This document shows, one piece after another, positions 26,357 to 35,182 of a stretch of DNA of 49,864 bases (the stretch's first letter is position 1; every line of letters begins with the position of its first letter). The stretch comes from Flavobacteriales bacterium (GTDB taxonomy: Bacteria; Bacteroidota; Bacteroidia; Flavobacteriales; JANQLC01). Both the position numbers and the translations under genes were made by a program. A model generated the notes under the pieces. It had not been told where the DNA came from. It saw nothing but the letters and a program-made list of their open reading frames with translations, and made no database searches. The stretch lies in contig JANQLC010000035.1 in the NCBI GenBank assembly GCA_028280815.1, forward strand, positions 1 through 49,864, written 5' to 3'.

Positions 26357-27309
26357 TCTCCATCTTTCTCTTTAGCAGGCGGAACCTTACCGCTTACCAA
26401 AGCGGCTTGACCCAAATCTTGAATGGCCACACAGACAAACCAAAGGCGGAAGCCAAGCTTATTCTCACGCAGCGGCGGGGAGTCTTGTGCAGCGGAAGCG
26501 TAGCGTTTAACAGACCCGCGCGCTTTAACTGTTGTTCGCTTGTGAAAAACCACCGATGCCGAGCGTGCATTTGCTGCCGACTGACCGAACTTCAGCTTGG
26601 TGATTTTCTCATTGTAAGAAGGTGTGTAATTCGACTTGTAAACTCTAAATCCGTAGTAGTGCTCGGTGATCTTACCGGCTTTAGCATCATTGCTTACTTT
26701 TTCGGAATTTTTGTTGCCGAAATTGGCGTGTATGAGCGCTTGATAGCCCATTTCTTTATACTTTTTTATCCCCGGCTTAAGCCGCCGCATGCTGCTGGGC
26801 AGGCTGTGAGGCCATTCTTTGGTATCGAGCTGACTTATCAAGCGGCTGGCCTCATCCCAGATGTCATACGTGCGAGATTTACCCAACTTCTGACGGTAGC
26901 TTCTTCTAGTAGCTACATAATCGATTACGGCGTTGTAGATACTGACGTTTGCCGTGTACTCAGCGATAGTTTCTTCGGTCAGCCCCTTATCCCCATCGTA
27001 CTCGTAATCTCTAAAAAATGCTTGCGCCTTTGTGTCTAACTCCAAGTGCTTCGTGAGTCCATTCTGAGCGGTCAGTTTCTCAGGGTCGCCGTATCTCTCT
27101 ATGATCTGTTTACGGTATTTGGGCTGGATCGTCCGCCACTCTATGAGCGCCGGGCGACCCTTTCCGCCGCCTTTTCTAAGCATGTTAAACGGGCCACGTT
27201 TTACGTAGCTCTTATAAAGGTCACAACTCATTACTTGAGCACCTTTGTAAAGCCAACCGCCATGGACGCATAGAATGCCTTTGTATATTTCGCCCCAAGG
27301 CAGCATCAA
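26353..27309 (-). pseudogene. in-frame chimera: phage transposase N-terminus joined to major capsid C-terminus
   Basis: 318 residues. Residues 1 to about 208 look like the N-terminal DNA-binding part of the MuA-like transposase of Bacteroidota phages: YKGAQVMSCDLYKSYVKRG, the RPALIEWRTIQPKYRK segment, ERYGDP and, near 170-205, LPSSMRRLKPGIKKYKEMGYQ and IHANFGNKNSEKVS. The catalytic DDE domain is missing. From about residue 212 the text changes to a major head protein C-terminus: YGFRVYKSNYTPSYN, SASVVFHKRTTVKARG and a final LGFRLWFVCVAIQD. The junction is near nucleotide 26680. An internal deletion joined the two ends of the phage's early and head regions in frame. No function is likely. Confidence 0.7.
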
Positions 27310-27635
27310 TACTCGCCCTCTATTTTGGCTGCTTTCGCACGCTTAAGAACTCTTTTCCTAAAAAAGCGGAAAGAACTACGACCGTCCTTTCCAATATTGC
27401 TTCTATTGTCCCCATGCTCATGAAGTAGTAAACAGTTGTAGAGATCGTCCAACTTAGAGCCGATTTCCCTTCGCATAAAAGGACGTATCTTATACGCGTA
27501 GACCTTCTTTCCGTTAATGTAAATTTCTCTATAGTTCCACGAATCTGGATCATACTTATTGATGCCATCCTTGGGGTTAGTACCCGTAAGTCTGTATTCC
27601 TTGATGGTAATGATTGCTATATTTTTCTTTTTCAT
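27306..27635 (-). CDS. hypothetical phage early protein
   Basis: About 109 residues from MKKKNIAIITIKEY; an in-frame ATG 30 bases earlier is possible. Very basic C-terminus (FRKRVLKRAKAAK). No domain recognised. Its stop overlaps the start of the transposase chimera by four bases, so it belongs to the early operon; a nucleic-acid-binding role would fit the charge but is not shown. Confidence 0.5.
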   Translation of the reverse strand: MKKKNIAIITIKEYRLTGTNPKDGINKYDPDSWNYREIYINGKKVYAYKIRPFMRREIGSKLDDLYNCLLLHEHGDNRSNIGKDGRSSFRFFRKRVLKRAKAAKIEGEY

Positions 27636-27671
27636 CTTCTCTTTTTTCGACACACAATCCGCCACTTACTC

Positions 27672-28034
27672 CTAGACTGCTGCATCAGGCGTAAAAGTTA
27701 GCTCCGTCCAGTCTTTGCCTTCACCCGATAACCATTTGAACTTCCAAACTTTGTCGTATAAGTACAAGTAGTCTCTATCGCCCCCATCGAGCCAGTCTCC
27801 CGGGCTACTGCTAACGACAGCTGGTTCGTGATAGAGATCACTTTCCAAGACAGTTCCGTCTTTTTGTATAAATGAGATAGAACCATTGTCAATCAGGGAC
27901 TTTACCTTTTCCTCGTCTTTGTAATGCTTCAGCAAGACGTTGCCCAAATAAGAGGGGTATCCGTCCGAATGGTTGTAGATACTCTTGTATTCCTTCTCAC
28001 CCGTTCTCATGATAATTTCTGCTCTTGTAGCCAT
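27672..28034 (-). CDS. hypothetical phage protein
   Basis: 120 residues starting MATRAEIIMRTGEKEYKSIYNHSDGY in part, an acidic and aromatic protein with HSDGYPSYLGN and KVWKFKWLSGEG. Similar small proteins occur in the early regions of phages, often of unknown function. No catalytic motif is visible. Intact. Confidence 0.5.
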   Translation of the reverse strand: MATRAEIIMRTGEKEYKSIYNHSDGYPSYLGNVLLKHYKDEEKVKSLIDNGSISFIQKDGTVLESDLYHEPAVVSSSPGDWLDGGDRDYLYLYDKVWKFKWLSGEGKDWTELTFTPDAAV

Positions 28035-28071
28035 CTTTGTCGGTTTTTGTGGGTTTTTAGTTTAAAAGGGA

Positions 28072-28657
28072 TCAATCTCCTTGTCGGTACATCAGTATCT
28101 GGGAGATGGGTGATGCTGCTTGCATAAGCCTTAATCCCTTGCGGTATGCTAAAAGCGCCTGCCCATAATTCTCAGATATGTACCATATGCCATCGTGTTT
28201 GATAAAGTGATGCGGGTGTTTTCTGATGCGTTTGGAGAATGTCCCTGAACGAACCGAATACCTGTGCTGTAAACACCAGTGCAAATAGGGGTGGCACAAG
28301 TGGTTGTTTACATGTATGCTCTCGGGAATTTCTATTCCATTGTATCCACCTGTCTTGCGAATACTCGGCAAGACCTCCGAGGTTACCCAACGGGTGAATT
28401 GCCTCGCCTCCGGTTTGCGGCTCTGAAAAACGAGCTGATATAAACCGGACTCGTTAACGTGTAACACTTTTTGCTTTCCGCCGGAGGTGGTCATTTCAAA
28501 TGACCCCCTTTTCTTCAGCATGTAAAGTTGATGCGGCTTGCTTATGATTATTAATTCCGCAAGCCCTGCACACATCTTTTGCTACAAACCAAGGCTCGCC
28601 CTTGATGACTTTTGTGCGTACTTGTCCGAACTCATCTTTTTCAATTAATTGAAACAT
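28072..28657 (-). pseudogene. Bro-N phage antirepressor, frameshifted
   Basis: The ATG at 28657 starts FQLIEKDEFGQVRTKVI followed by EPWFVAKDVCRACGI, the start of a Bro-N domain. A second frame carries on from about 28500 with KVLHVNESGLYQLVFQSRK and ARQFTRWVTSEVLPSIRKTGGY, the rest of Bro-N, and a C-terminal region rich in His and Arg. The frames switch in an AAAAGGGGG tract around 28496-28506; four G instead of five would restore the protein. So one extra G inactivates it, unless it is a sequencing error. Confidence 0.8.
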
Positions 28658-28660
28658 AAC

Positions 28661-28864
28661 TCATTGATTTTTAGATTGATACTCTTTGATTAGACGCTCG
28701 CGGCTTTCGATGATGGCCAGTATGACTGCAATAGCAGCTTTATCTCTTCGCAACAAACGTTTTTCTGCGGCGTCCGGTGTTGTGCCTAGCAATTCTCCTA
28801 GTAGGACATAGTCGCCGTATCGTATTTGGCTCTTTATATGTCCCATTGTTGGTACATTTTCCAT
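28661..28864 (-). CDS. small phage early protein
   Basis: 67 residues from MENVPTMGHIKSQ, ending YQSKNQ. The segment DYVLLGELLGTTPDAAEKRLLRRDK could be a helix-turn-helix-like unit. It is the first gene leftward from the prophage switch, the place of Ner/Cro-type proteins in transposable phages. The ATG is about 24 bases from the predicted leftward start. Functional assignment is inferred from place only. Confidence 0.5.
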   Translation of the reverse strand: MENVPTMGHIKSQIRYGDYVLLGELLGTTPDAAEKRLLRRDKAAIAVILAIIESRERLIKEYQSKNQ

Positions 28865-28872
28865 ACTTACAA

Positions 28873-28902
28873 TACCTTTGTATCTTTGTCGGGACAAATG
28901 TA
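28873..28902. promoter_or_regulatory. palindromic prophage switch with facing promoters
   Basis: Rightward -7 boxes TACCTTTG (28873-28880) and TATCTTTG (28881-28888) face a leftward box TACATTTG (28902-28895). The 14-base dyad TTTGTCGGGACAAA at 28885-28898 overlaps the second rightward box and the leftward box, so a repressor bound there would block both. This fits an S24-type repressor operator. Confidence 0.6.
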
Positions 28903-28955
28903 ATAAGATATATTCTACAAATCAAGTAAGCTTAAGATTATTTCTAAAAATTAGA

Positions 28956-29654
28956 ATGAACACACTCCAGAGAATAAAGGAATACATTGATTATAAGAAA
29001 CTTACAATTAGAAAATTTGAAGAAGAGATAGGCTATTCTAATGGGGCTTTTGCTTCTCAACTCAAGAGAAGCAAAACAATAGGTGTTGACAAATTAGAAA
29101 ATATCTTACGTGCTTATCCAGAAATAAACCCAGCTTGGCTGCTGACCGGTAAAGGGGAGATGCTGCTCAGGGGTTCGGATACAAGCAAGGTCGAAGAACC
29201 AGCTGTGGCTTATAAAAGAACAACGTCTGCGGATGATTACATTGGTAAAAAAGGAATACCCTTAATACCGATAGATGCAATGGCGGGGTTCGGTGATAGA
29301 GAAGTACAAGTGAGAGAACAAGATATCGTAGATAGATATCGGATTCCTGAATTTGACGGCAAAGGGGTAGAGTATATTATAAGAGTTAGTGGAAGCAGTA
29401 TGTATCCTACCTACAGCAACGGCGATTTATTGGGGTGTCGTCCTTTTAAAGACACTACCTTCTTTCAATGGGGCAAACCTTATGTTTTAGATACCGATCA
29501 AGGCGCTATGGTTAAAAGGCTATTTCCTGTTTCCGGTGATGAGGAATTACTCGAATGCCGTTCGGACAACAAAGAAACTTATCCAGCTTTTACAATTAGC
29601 AAGAAGTCGATATACAGAATAGCCATCGTTGTAGGTGTGGTGAGAATGGAATGA
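28956..29654 (+). CDS. prophage repressor, HTH plus S24 LexA-like peptidase
   Basis: 232 residues from MNTLQRIKEYIDYK. Residues about 1-65 are an XRE-like helix-turn-helix domain (TIRKFEEEIGYSNGAFASQL). Residues about 90-232 are a LexA/CI-type peptidase fold with the catalytic Ser in RVSGSSMYPTYSNGD and the Lys in GAMVKRLFP, so it should self-cleave on RecA activation. It is divergent from the early genes and faces the palindromic operator. The upstream open frame to 28878 precedes the promoters and is not part of the protein. The gene is intact, so it may still act on related phages. Confidence 0.88.
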   Translation: MNTLQRIKEYIDYKKLTIRKFEEEIGYSNGAFASQLKRSKTIGVDKLENILRAYPEINPAWLLTGKGEMLLRGSDTSKVEEPAVAYKRTTSADDYIGKKGIPLIPIDAMAGFGDREVQVREQDIVDRYRIPEFDGKGVEYIIRVSGSSMYPTYSNGDLLGCRPFKDTTFFQWGKPYVLDTDQGAMVKRLFPVSGDEELLECRSDNKETYPAFTISKKSIYRIAIVVGVVRME

Positions 29655-29955
29655 GCCGTTTCACTGTAAATCAAATTGTCATCAAAAAAACTACGGCTTG
29701 TCAGCAGATTTTAGGCTTTGTCTGCTGTATATCAATTACTTAAAGAATTTTAGCTTGGCATTCTGCTCTATTCTAAAGCTATTTGGGTGGCTTTTTATTG
29801 GCTGTTTTAACACAATTTAAGAATTTTATCTCTCCTATTTGGCATTTACCCCCTCCGTAGATGCCCAAAAGTGGATACGGTTTGTCCCCTCAAATGTCCC
29901 CCCAAACGATATTATGTTAAGTTGGGTTGCAAACCGCCTGCCTTGATATCCTGGT
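29655..29955. other. intergenic region after the prophage repressor
   Basis: No gene identified in 300 bases. A pair of 6-base inverted arms (AGCCGT near 29653 and ACGGCT near 29693) has a long loop and is not a convincing terminator. No integration-site repeat could be identified. Confidence 0.35.
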
Positions 29956-30245
29956 ACAAAAAGCCCATATGTTGGGGCGTGATTTAGTAAGTTCGATGCG
30001 CTTTAAAGCCCTTTATTTATAGGGGATAGCCCGTTTATGGCAATTAAATGACGGTTAATGATAAAAAACGCGTGTGTATCGTCTTGAAATGATGATTAAA
30101 TGTCGGTTGAATGGCAGTTAAATGTAAGTTTTTGGACATTTCGTTTTTGTTTGGGGAGTCATCCTCATTCGGCCGTATCGCTTGTAATTACTGGCGTTCC
30201 CGCCCATTTTCACTCCTCCTTAAATTAGGACGATTCGTTTTACGC
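29956..30245 (+). repeat. dispersed repeat, copy A
   Basis: Matches the reverse complement of 33779-34040 with many shared blocks: CGATTTAGT-like start, CTTTAAAGCC, TTATTTATAGG, GATAGCCCGTTTATG, ACGGTTAATGATAAAA, CGTTTTTGTTTGGG, TGTAATTACTGGCGTT and GATTCGTTTTAC. It has a 20-30 base extra piece in the middle. No coding frame is conserved between copies. It begins the segment that carries the restriction gene and sufCD. Confidence 0.8.
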
Positions 30246-30356
30246 TCATATCTTTGGGTATATGGCGCACAGAGGTAGATTTGCTCTAATTTGTTCTATT
30301 ACTTAACACTAAACTTACTACCATTGAACTTATAGTACTGAAATTCAAAAACTTAT

Positions 30357-30839
30357 ATGATAAAAAAACTCTTTTGGACTGCCGCATGGGAGGGATTGAC
30401 AGAAGAAGACTGCAAAGCGTATATTTATCAAGTTACAATCACACGGACTTACGATGGGTTCTCATTGGAAAAATCAGTCATAACCGACGGACTGGCAGCG
30501 GCTTTTCCTGAGGTAAAGTTTGAAGAGAGCAGCCCCGAATTGGATCACGCCGGTGATATCGACTACCTCGGCAGAGTTGGTGAAAGAGCATTTGGCATTC
30601 AGATAAAACCGATAACGGCAAGCGCAAATTTTGGCAATTACAATATAAGTGAAAGGATGCGCGCCAATTTTCAAGATTTTGACGCAGCATATGGCGGAAG
30701 CGTATTTATCGTTTTTTCCACTCCAATGGGAAATAAAAAGGATATTGTAAACAAGCATGTCGTGGAGGATATTCAAAAAGAAATTGGGCGATTGAAAAAT
30801 GAGCGTATTCGTCCCACCGATAAAATCCCAAGGAATTAA
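30357..30839 (+). CDS. MjaI-family-like type II restriction endonuclease
   Basis: 160 residues. Residues about 55-125 look like the MjaI-type nuclease core: FEESSPELDHAGDIDYLGRV in part, FGIQIKPITASANFGNY, SERM and GGSVFIVFS. The Asp in GDIDYLG and the Gln-x-Lys in GIQIKP would form a PD-(D/E)xK-like site. The family is known for CTAG-type sites, which cannot be inferred for this copy. The N-terminus looks short of a full enzyme, so it may be truncated. Its 3' end overlaps a broken methyltransferase start. Assignment rests on memory of the family pattern. Confidence 0.5.
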   Translation: MIKKLFWTAAWEGLTEEDCKAYIYQVTITRTYDGFSLEKSVITDGLAAAFPEVKFEESSPELDHAGDIDYLGRVGERAFGIQIKPITASANFGNYNISERMRANFQDFDAAYGGSVFIVFSTPMGNKKDIVNKHVVEDIQKEIGRLKNERIRPTDKIPRN

Positions 30840-31330
30840 AATTAGAGTCGTCGCATCAAATTACGACATGAAAATTAGAATCGATAAAAATAAATCCCAA
30901 CTGACGACAGAAGCTAAAAATCACCTCGCAACACCTATCCAAGCGCTTTAGGAATTGTCGCAAGCCCTTGTCGGAAGTGGAATGTATTACCCAACGTGGA
31001 GGCTAAGCCATATTATATCAATGACATGTGCAATGACTGATATATACCAGTACATTTTCCTCAAAATACTTAGCTGTCGGGCTGGTCGTTCTGGTTTTGA
31101 TACAGGCTAGGGCACGAAAGAGATTTATTTAAATCCACCATATAAAACCGATATATCCATTGTGAAGGCAGCGATATCGGACATATGGCGGAATTTAGTT
31201 CCTTTGTATGCCGATTACCTCAGAATGGTTGATAGAAACCGAAATACAATTGTAGGCATGAGCTGCTTACAAAATGCAACCGAAAAAACCACGGCTTATA
31301 GGCAGAGCCACCACAAATTAGAACGACAAC
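30799..31330 (+). pseudogene. debris of an N6-adenine or N4-cytosine methyltransferase
   Basis: An ATG at 30799, overlapping the end of the nuclease gene, begins MSVFVPPIKSQGIK, which resembles the start of Dam-like methyltransferases, then degenerates and stops near 30950. Another open frame starting after 31110 reads EIYLNPPYKTDIS, with the NPPY catalytic motif of amino-methyltransferases. Nothing between or after them forms a complete domain. Their order after the nuclease gene suits a restriction-modification pair that has decayed. The link of both pieces to one gene is inference. Confidence 0.4.
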
Positions 31331-32101
31331 ATGCTCAGCATAGCGAATTTACATGCGGGAATCGGGGGCAAGCCGATTTTAAAGGGAATTGATCTGGAGA
31401 TCAATCCCGGTGAGGTCCACGCGATCATGGGGCCGAACGGCTCGGGAAAGAGCACCCTATCGGCGGTGATCGCCGGTCGCGAAGATTTTGAAGTCACCAA
31501 GGGGAGCCTCTGCTTTGAAGGCACAGATATCCTTGGAGAGGCGCCTGAGGCGCGCGCCCACAGGGGTATATTCCTCTCCTTTCAATACCCGGTTGAAATC
31601 CCGGGTGTGACCGTGACCAATTTTATCAAGACCGCGATCAATGAGACGCGCCAGGCGCGCGGGCAGCGAGAGATGCCCGCCAAAGAAATGCTGCAAAGGA
31701 TTCGGGAAAGGGCTGATCTGCTCCACATCGACCGAAAATTTCTCTCCCGCTCCTTAAATGAGGGCTTTTCGGGGGGTGAGAAAAAGCGAAACGAAATCTT
31801 TCAAATGGCGATGTTGGAACCCCGTCTCGCCATTTTGGACGAGACCGATTCCGGTCTGGACATCGATGCCCTCCGCATTGTAGCCGACGGGGTAAACCAC
31901 TTGAGGCGGGCTGACAACGCGGTTTTGCTCATCACCCATTACCAGCGCTTGCTCAACTATATCGTCCCCGATTTCGTCCACGTCATGGTGGGGGGCAAAA
32001 TCTTACGGTCGGGCGGCAAAGCCTTGGCCGTAGAATTGGAATCCCGGGGCTACGACTGGATCAAAGCGGATGGACAGGCCGATTCAAAAGGGAATCCCTG
32101 A
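31331..32101 (+). CDS. sufC: Fe-S cluster assembly ATPase SufC
   Basis: ABC-type ATPase that works with SufB and SufD in iron-sulfur cluster assembly. 256 residues. Seen: Walker A GPNGSGKST near residue 35, Q-loop FLSFQYPVEIPGV, signature FSGGEKKRNEIFQM and Walker B LAILDETDSGLDID. Its TGA overlaps the sufD ATG by one base. No sufB precedes it in the window; instead restriction debris runs up to the start. No clear -7 box was found just upstream. Confidence 0.96.
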   Translation: MLSIANLHAGIGGKPILKGIDLEINPGEVHAIMGPNGSGKSTLSAVIAGREDFEVTKGSLCFEGTDILGEAPEARAHRGIFLSFQYPVEIPGVTVTNFIKTAINETRQARGQREMPAKEMLQRIRERADLLHIDRKFLSRSLNEGFSGGEKKRNEIFQMAMLEPRLAILDETDSGLDIDALRIVADGVNHLRRADNAVLLITHYQRLLNYIVPDFVHVMVGGKILRSGGKALAVELESRGYDWIKADGQADSKGNP

Positions 32102-33417
32102 TGGATTTGAAAGAAAAACTGGTTTCTTCCCACCTCGCATGGCCAGACCTGGGTGCGGGGAACCCCTATTGGGATGCATTGCGAAGCGAGGCAATCCAGC
32201 GATTTGACGAACAGGGTTTTCCCAACCGAAAGGCAGAAGATTGGAAGTACACCCACCTGGGGCCCTACTTAAAGGAAGATTACAAAATCTGCTACCAGAC
32301 CGAACAGGCCTTGGACTACAGCGATGTCAAGCAATACTTTATCCACGATATCGACTCCTACAAGTTGGTATTCATCAATGGCGTTTACAGCTCCTGGCTC
32401 TCCGAAACCACGCATGAGCGCTTTGACATTTGCGTGCTCTCATCGGCTTTGAGCCAATCGAGATACGCGGCGATCACCGAAGGGTATTTGGACAAAAGCC
32501 CACCGCATGCGGAGTCGCTGCGCGCGCTCAATACCGCTTTTGTGCGAGAAGGGGCTTTCATTCACATCCCCGAAAATCAGGTGGTCGACAAACCCATCCA
32601 AATCCTGCACTTCACCGCTGGCGTCGAGGCAGCCGTGTGGGCGCAGCCCCGCAATTTGGTGGTCGCAGGCAAAAACGCCCGGGTTCAAATCATCGAAAGG
32701 CACCAAAACATCACGCCACACAAGGTCTTCACCAACGCCGTAACCGAGGTTTTCATCGCCGAGGACGCTGCGGTGGATTACTACAAGTTGCAGTATGACA
32801 GCCCCTCGAGTACGCTGATCGACCATACGGCTATCACACAAGCGGCTGCGAGCCGTTGCAGCGTAAACACCCTTTCCTTTGGTGGCGACCTGACGCGCAA
32901 TAATTTGAACTTTTACCACCGGGGGCGCCATTGTGAATCGCAGCTATACGGCATCACCCTGATCGGTGAAAAGCAAACCGTCGACCACCACACCTCGGTC
33001 GCACACGCGGAGCCAGATGGGCAGAGCGACGAGTTGTACAAGGGTATTTTTGGGGATGCCGCACATGGGGTGTTCAACGGCAAGATAATCGTGGATTCAA
33101 AAGCGCAAAAGACCAACGCTTTTCAACAAAACAACAACATACTACTCAGCGATCAGGCGCGCATCGATACCAAGCCCCAATTGGAGATCTTTGCCGACGA
33201 TGTGAAGTGCTCACATGGCTGTACCGTCGGCCAGTTGGACGAAGAAGCACTCTTTTATCTGCGCTCCCGCGGCATTGCCCATCGAGAAGCCCGAGCCTTG
33301 TTGCTATTTGCTTTTACCCACGAAGCATTGGCCCGCATTCGCATCCCCGAGCTCAAAAGTCGGGTCAACACCTGGATTGCCCAAAAACTGGGCGTTTCCC
33401 TACAATTCGATCTGTAA
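32101..33417 (+). CDS. sufD: Fe-S cluster assembly protein SufD
   Basis: 438-residue scaffold partner in the SufBCD complex. Seen: RKAEDWKYTHLGPYL near residue 40, GAFIHIPENQVVDKPIQILH, the beta-helix core with NFYHRGRHCESQLYG and QTVDHHTSVAHA, FNGKIIVDSKAQKTNAFQQN, and the conserved CSHGCTVGQLDEEALFYLRSRG. Translationally coupled to sufC. The sufS desulfurase that usually follows lies about 10 kb away at 43237-44463 in the opposite direction. Confidence 0.95.
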   Translation: MDLKEKLVSSHLAWPDLGAGNPYWDALRSEAIQRFDEQGFPNRKAEDWKYTHLGPYLKEDYKICYQTEQALDYSDVKQYFIHDIDSYKLVFINGVYSSWLSETTHERFDICVLSSALSQSRYAAITEGYLDKSPPHAESLRALNTAFVREGAFIHIPENQVVDKPIQILHFTAGVEAAVWAQPRNLVVAGKNARVQIIERHQNITPHKVFTNAVTEVFIAEDAAVDYYKLQYDSPSSTLIDHTAITQAAASRCSVNTLSFGGDLTRNNLNFYHRGRHCESQLYGITLIGEKQTVDHHTSVAHAEPDGQSDELYKGIFGDAAHGVFNGKIIVDSKAQKTNAFQQNNNILLSDQARIDTKPQLEIFADDVKCSHGCTVGQLDEEALFYLRSRGIAHREARALLLFAFTHEALARIRIPELKSRVNTWIAQKLGVSLQFDL

Positions 33418-33778
33418 GGTCAGGATATCGATAAGCAAACAACTCCAGTACCCTTACCTTCCAAGGCAGTTCCCGAGTCTAGGCACAGGCAAGTCCATTG
33501 ATAACCAAACATAGACCCAGTATCCCTGTTTTCAGCCCAACTTGTAAAGCTAACGCGCCAAGACTACCACTCAGGCCCCGGTTGGGGCCAAAGGTGGCGC
33601 TTCCCCTGATATCCAGCTGGATCCCGGTTTTACGCAGGCCGGCATGCAGCTCGTCGCAGCACTCAGCCGAATTCAAAACCCATCGCGTCTATAGCGCTGA
33701 GAATATGTGAACACCTGAGAAAGGAATCAGAGCCAGATAGGGAAGAAAGACCCCTTTTGCCAGCTATTTAGCTATTAG
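33418..33778. other. intergenic region after sufD
   Basis: No recognisable gene in 360 bases. A minus-strand open frame at 33479-33676 encodes a glycine- and leucine-rich peptide that resembles no family I know. The expected sufS/sufE continuation of the operon is absent. Confidence 0.35.
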
Positions 33779-34111
33779 GGGGGAGTAAAACGAATCCCAT
33801 TGAATTGAAGAAGGGTGAAAATGCGCGGAAACGCCAGTAATTACAAAGTGAATCAGGATGAGTACCCAAACAAAAACGAAATCAGATGAAACCGTCATTT
33901 GATCCTCATTCTGAGGCGGTACGCACATATCTTTTATCATTAACCGTCGTATAAACGTCATAAACGGGCTATCTCCTATAAATAAAGGCTTTAAAGTGCA
34001 TTGAACCACTAAATCGAGCTCCAATATGGGGCTTTTTATTGATGAGCAGTGTGTTTCTCAAAAAATCTGATTTTGTTTTTCAAACTGACCTGATTTCGTT
34101 TTTCGGATTAT
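33779..34111 (-). repeat. dispersed repeat, copy B
   Basis: Reverse-complement copy. 33779-34040 matches 29956-30245, and 34027-34111 matches 49756-49839 nearly base for base (for example AAAAATCTGATTTTG, GAGCAGTGTGTTTCTC). A minus-strand open frame of 86 codons covers it but is not conserved in copy A, so coding is unlikely. Copies A and B border 3.5 kb with the nuclease gene and sufCD in inverted orientation. Confidence 0.8.
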
Positions 34112-34192
34112 ACGAGGCATCCGTAGGGGTGAAAGCCTGAGGGGGAATTGAGGTACGATAATTGCTATAGATGAGGGAAAGGGCTGGGACTT

Positions 34193-35182
34193 ATGCGGTT
34201 TTTTCTATATCGTTTTTCCATTTTTTCTATCGTCCTCTTTACAGCTTGCAAGACCAAACCCAAGGAAGTACACCCGCGCGCTACGGGGGCTATCGATGAG
34301 GTATTGGTCGTGTGTGGTGATACGCTATGGAATGCCGGGGTGAATGAAGGCGTGAGAAAGGCGCTCGATAAAGAATTTCCCATGTTGTTCCCAGAAGAAT
34401 CGGTTTTTTCCTTTGTAAGGGTTAAAGGGAGGGGCGTTACCGAGCTGTTAAAGCGGAGCCGCAACCTGCTGATGATTCGGAAGGCGAATAGAAATAGCTT
34501 TGAGTCCGTCCAAAACAAATATGCCCAGCCTCAAGATATGTTCGTCATAACTGGCAAAACGATAGCCGATATCGATGCGATCCTTTCCGAGTTCAAGGAT
34601 TCGATCGTCCATTCTTATTACCAATCCGACCTCGTTTATCTACAGAGCCAAATCAAAAGGGCCAACCAGTCCGATGATGTCGGGCTCAAGGAAATGGGCG
34701 TTTACCTCGAAGTTCCCGACGATTATATGCATGTTGTAAACGCCAGGGCTTTCCAGTGGTTTCGAAAAAACATCTTAAAAGGGTCGTCTTACAATGTGAT
34801 CGTTTACGAAAGTCCTTGGGACGCTCACAGGCGTATTGATGCAAACACTATGGTGAAGTTGCGCGACAGCTGTGTCAGCCGATTTGTAGAGGGGGATGCG
34901 GGGTCACGTATGATCACAGAAGACAGGGCAGGCTTGCATCCTGAGGTAAAAACAGTTCGTTGGGGTAAACGATCCCTTGCTCAAATGCGCGGCCTGTGGA
35001 AAATGGACAAAGCGTTTTTTGGCGGGCCCTTCCTGAGCTATTGGTGTGCCGACGAAGCGCACAAGCGCCTGGTAACCGTTGAAGGCTTCCTCTTTGCTCC
35101 CAATGAAGAGAAGCGCAATATGATGATCCAGCTCGAAGCCATATTGAAGACCTTCCACTTGGAGTCGCAAACCGAGGGCTAG
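34193..35182 (+). CDS. DUF4837 family lipoprotein
   Basis: 329 residues. The signal peptide ends at a lipobox LFTAC (Cys at residue 19), so it is a membrane lipoprotein. The mature part fits the Bacteroidota DUF4837 family: GAIDEVLVVCGDTLW, LLKRSRNLLMI, EMGVYLEVPDDYM with AFQWFRKN, NVIVYESPW, and the C-terminal VEGFLFAPNEEKRNMM-type end. Function unknown. Intact and standing alone. Confidence 0.88.
   Translation: MRFFLYRFSIFSIVLFTACKTKPKEVHPRATGAIDEVLVVCGDTLWNAGVNEGVRKALDKEFPMLFPEESVFSFVRVKGRGVTELLKRSRNLLMIRKANRNSFESVQNKYAQPQDMFVITGKTIADIDAILSEFKDSIVHSYYQSDLVYLQSQIKRANQSDDVGLKEMGVYLEVPDDYMHVVNARAFQWFRKNILKGSSYNVIVYESPWDAHRRIDANTMVKLRDSCVSRFVEGDAGSRMITEDRAGLHPEVKTVRWGKRSLAQMRGLWKMDKAFFGGPFLSYWCADEAHKRLVTVEGFLFAPNEEKRNMMIQLEAILKTFHLESQTEG

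Noticed and set aside
29655-29955. Prophage attachment site
   Set aside because: No matching direct repeat was found at the other prophage end, and transposable phages would leave only a short target duplication that cannot be spotted by eye.
32440-32931. 163-codon minus-strand frame inside sufD
   Set aside because: Shadow of a clearly conserved gene.
33764-34024. 86-codon open frame on the minus strand
   Set aside because: It coincides with repeat copy B, and the frame is not kept in copy A.
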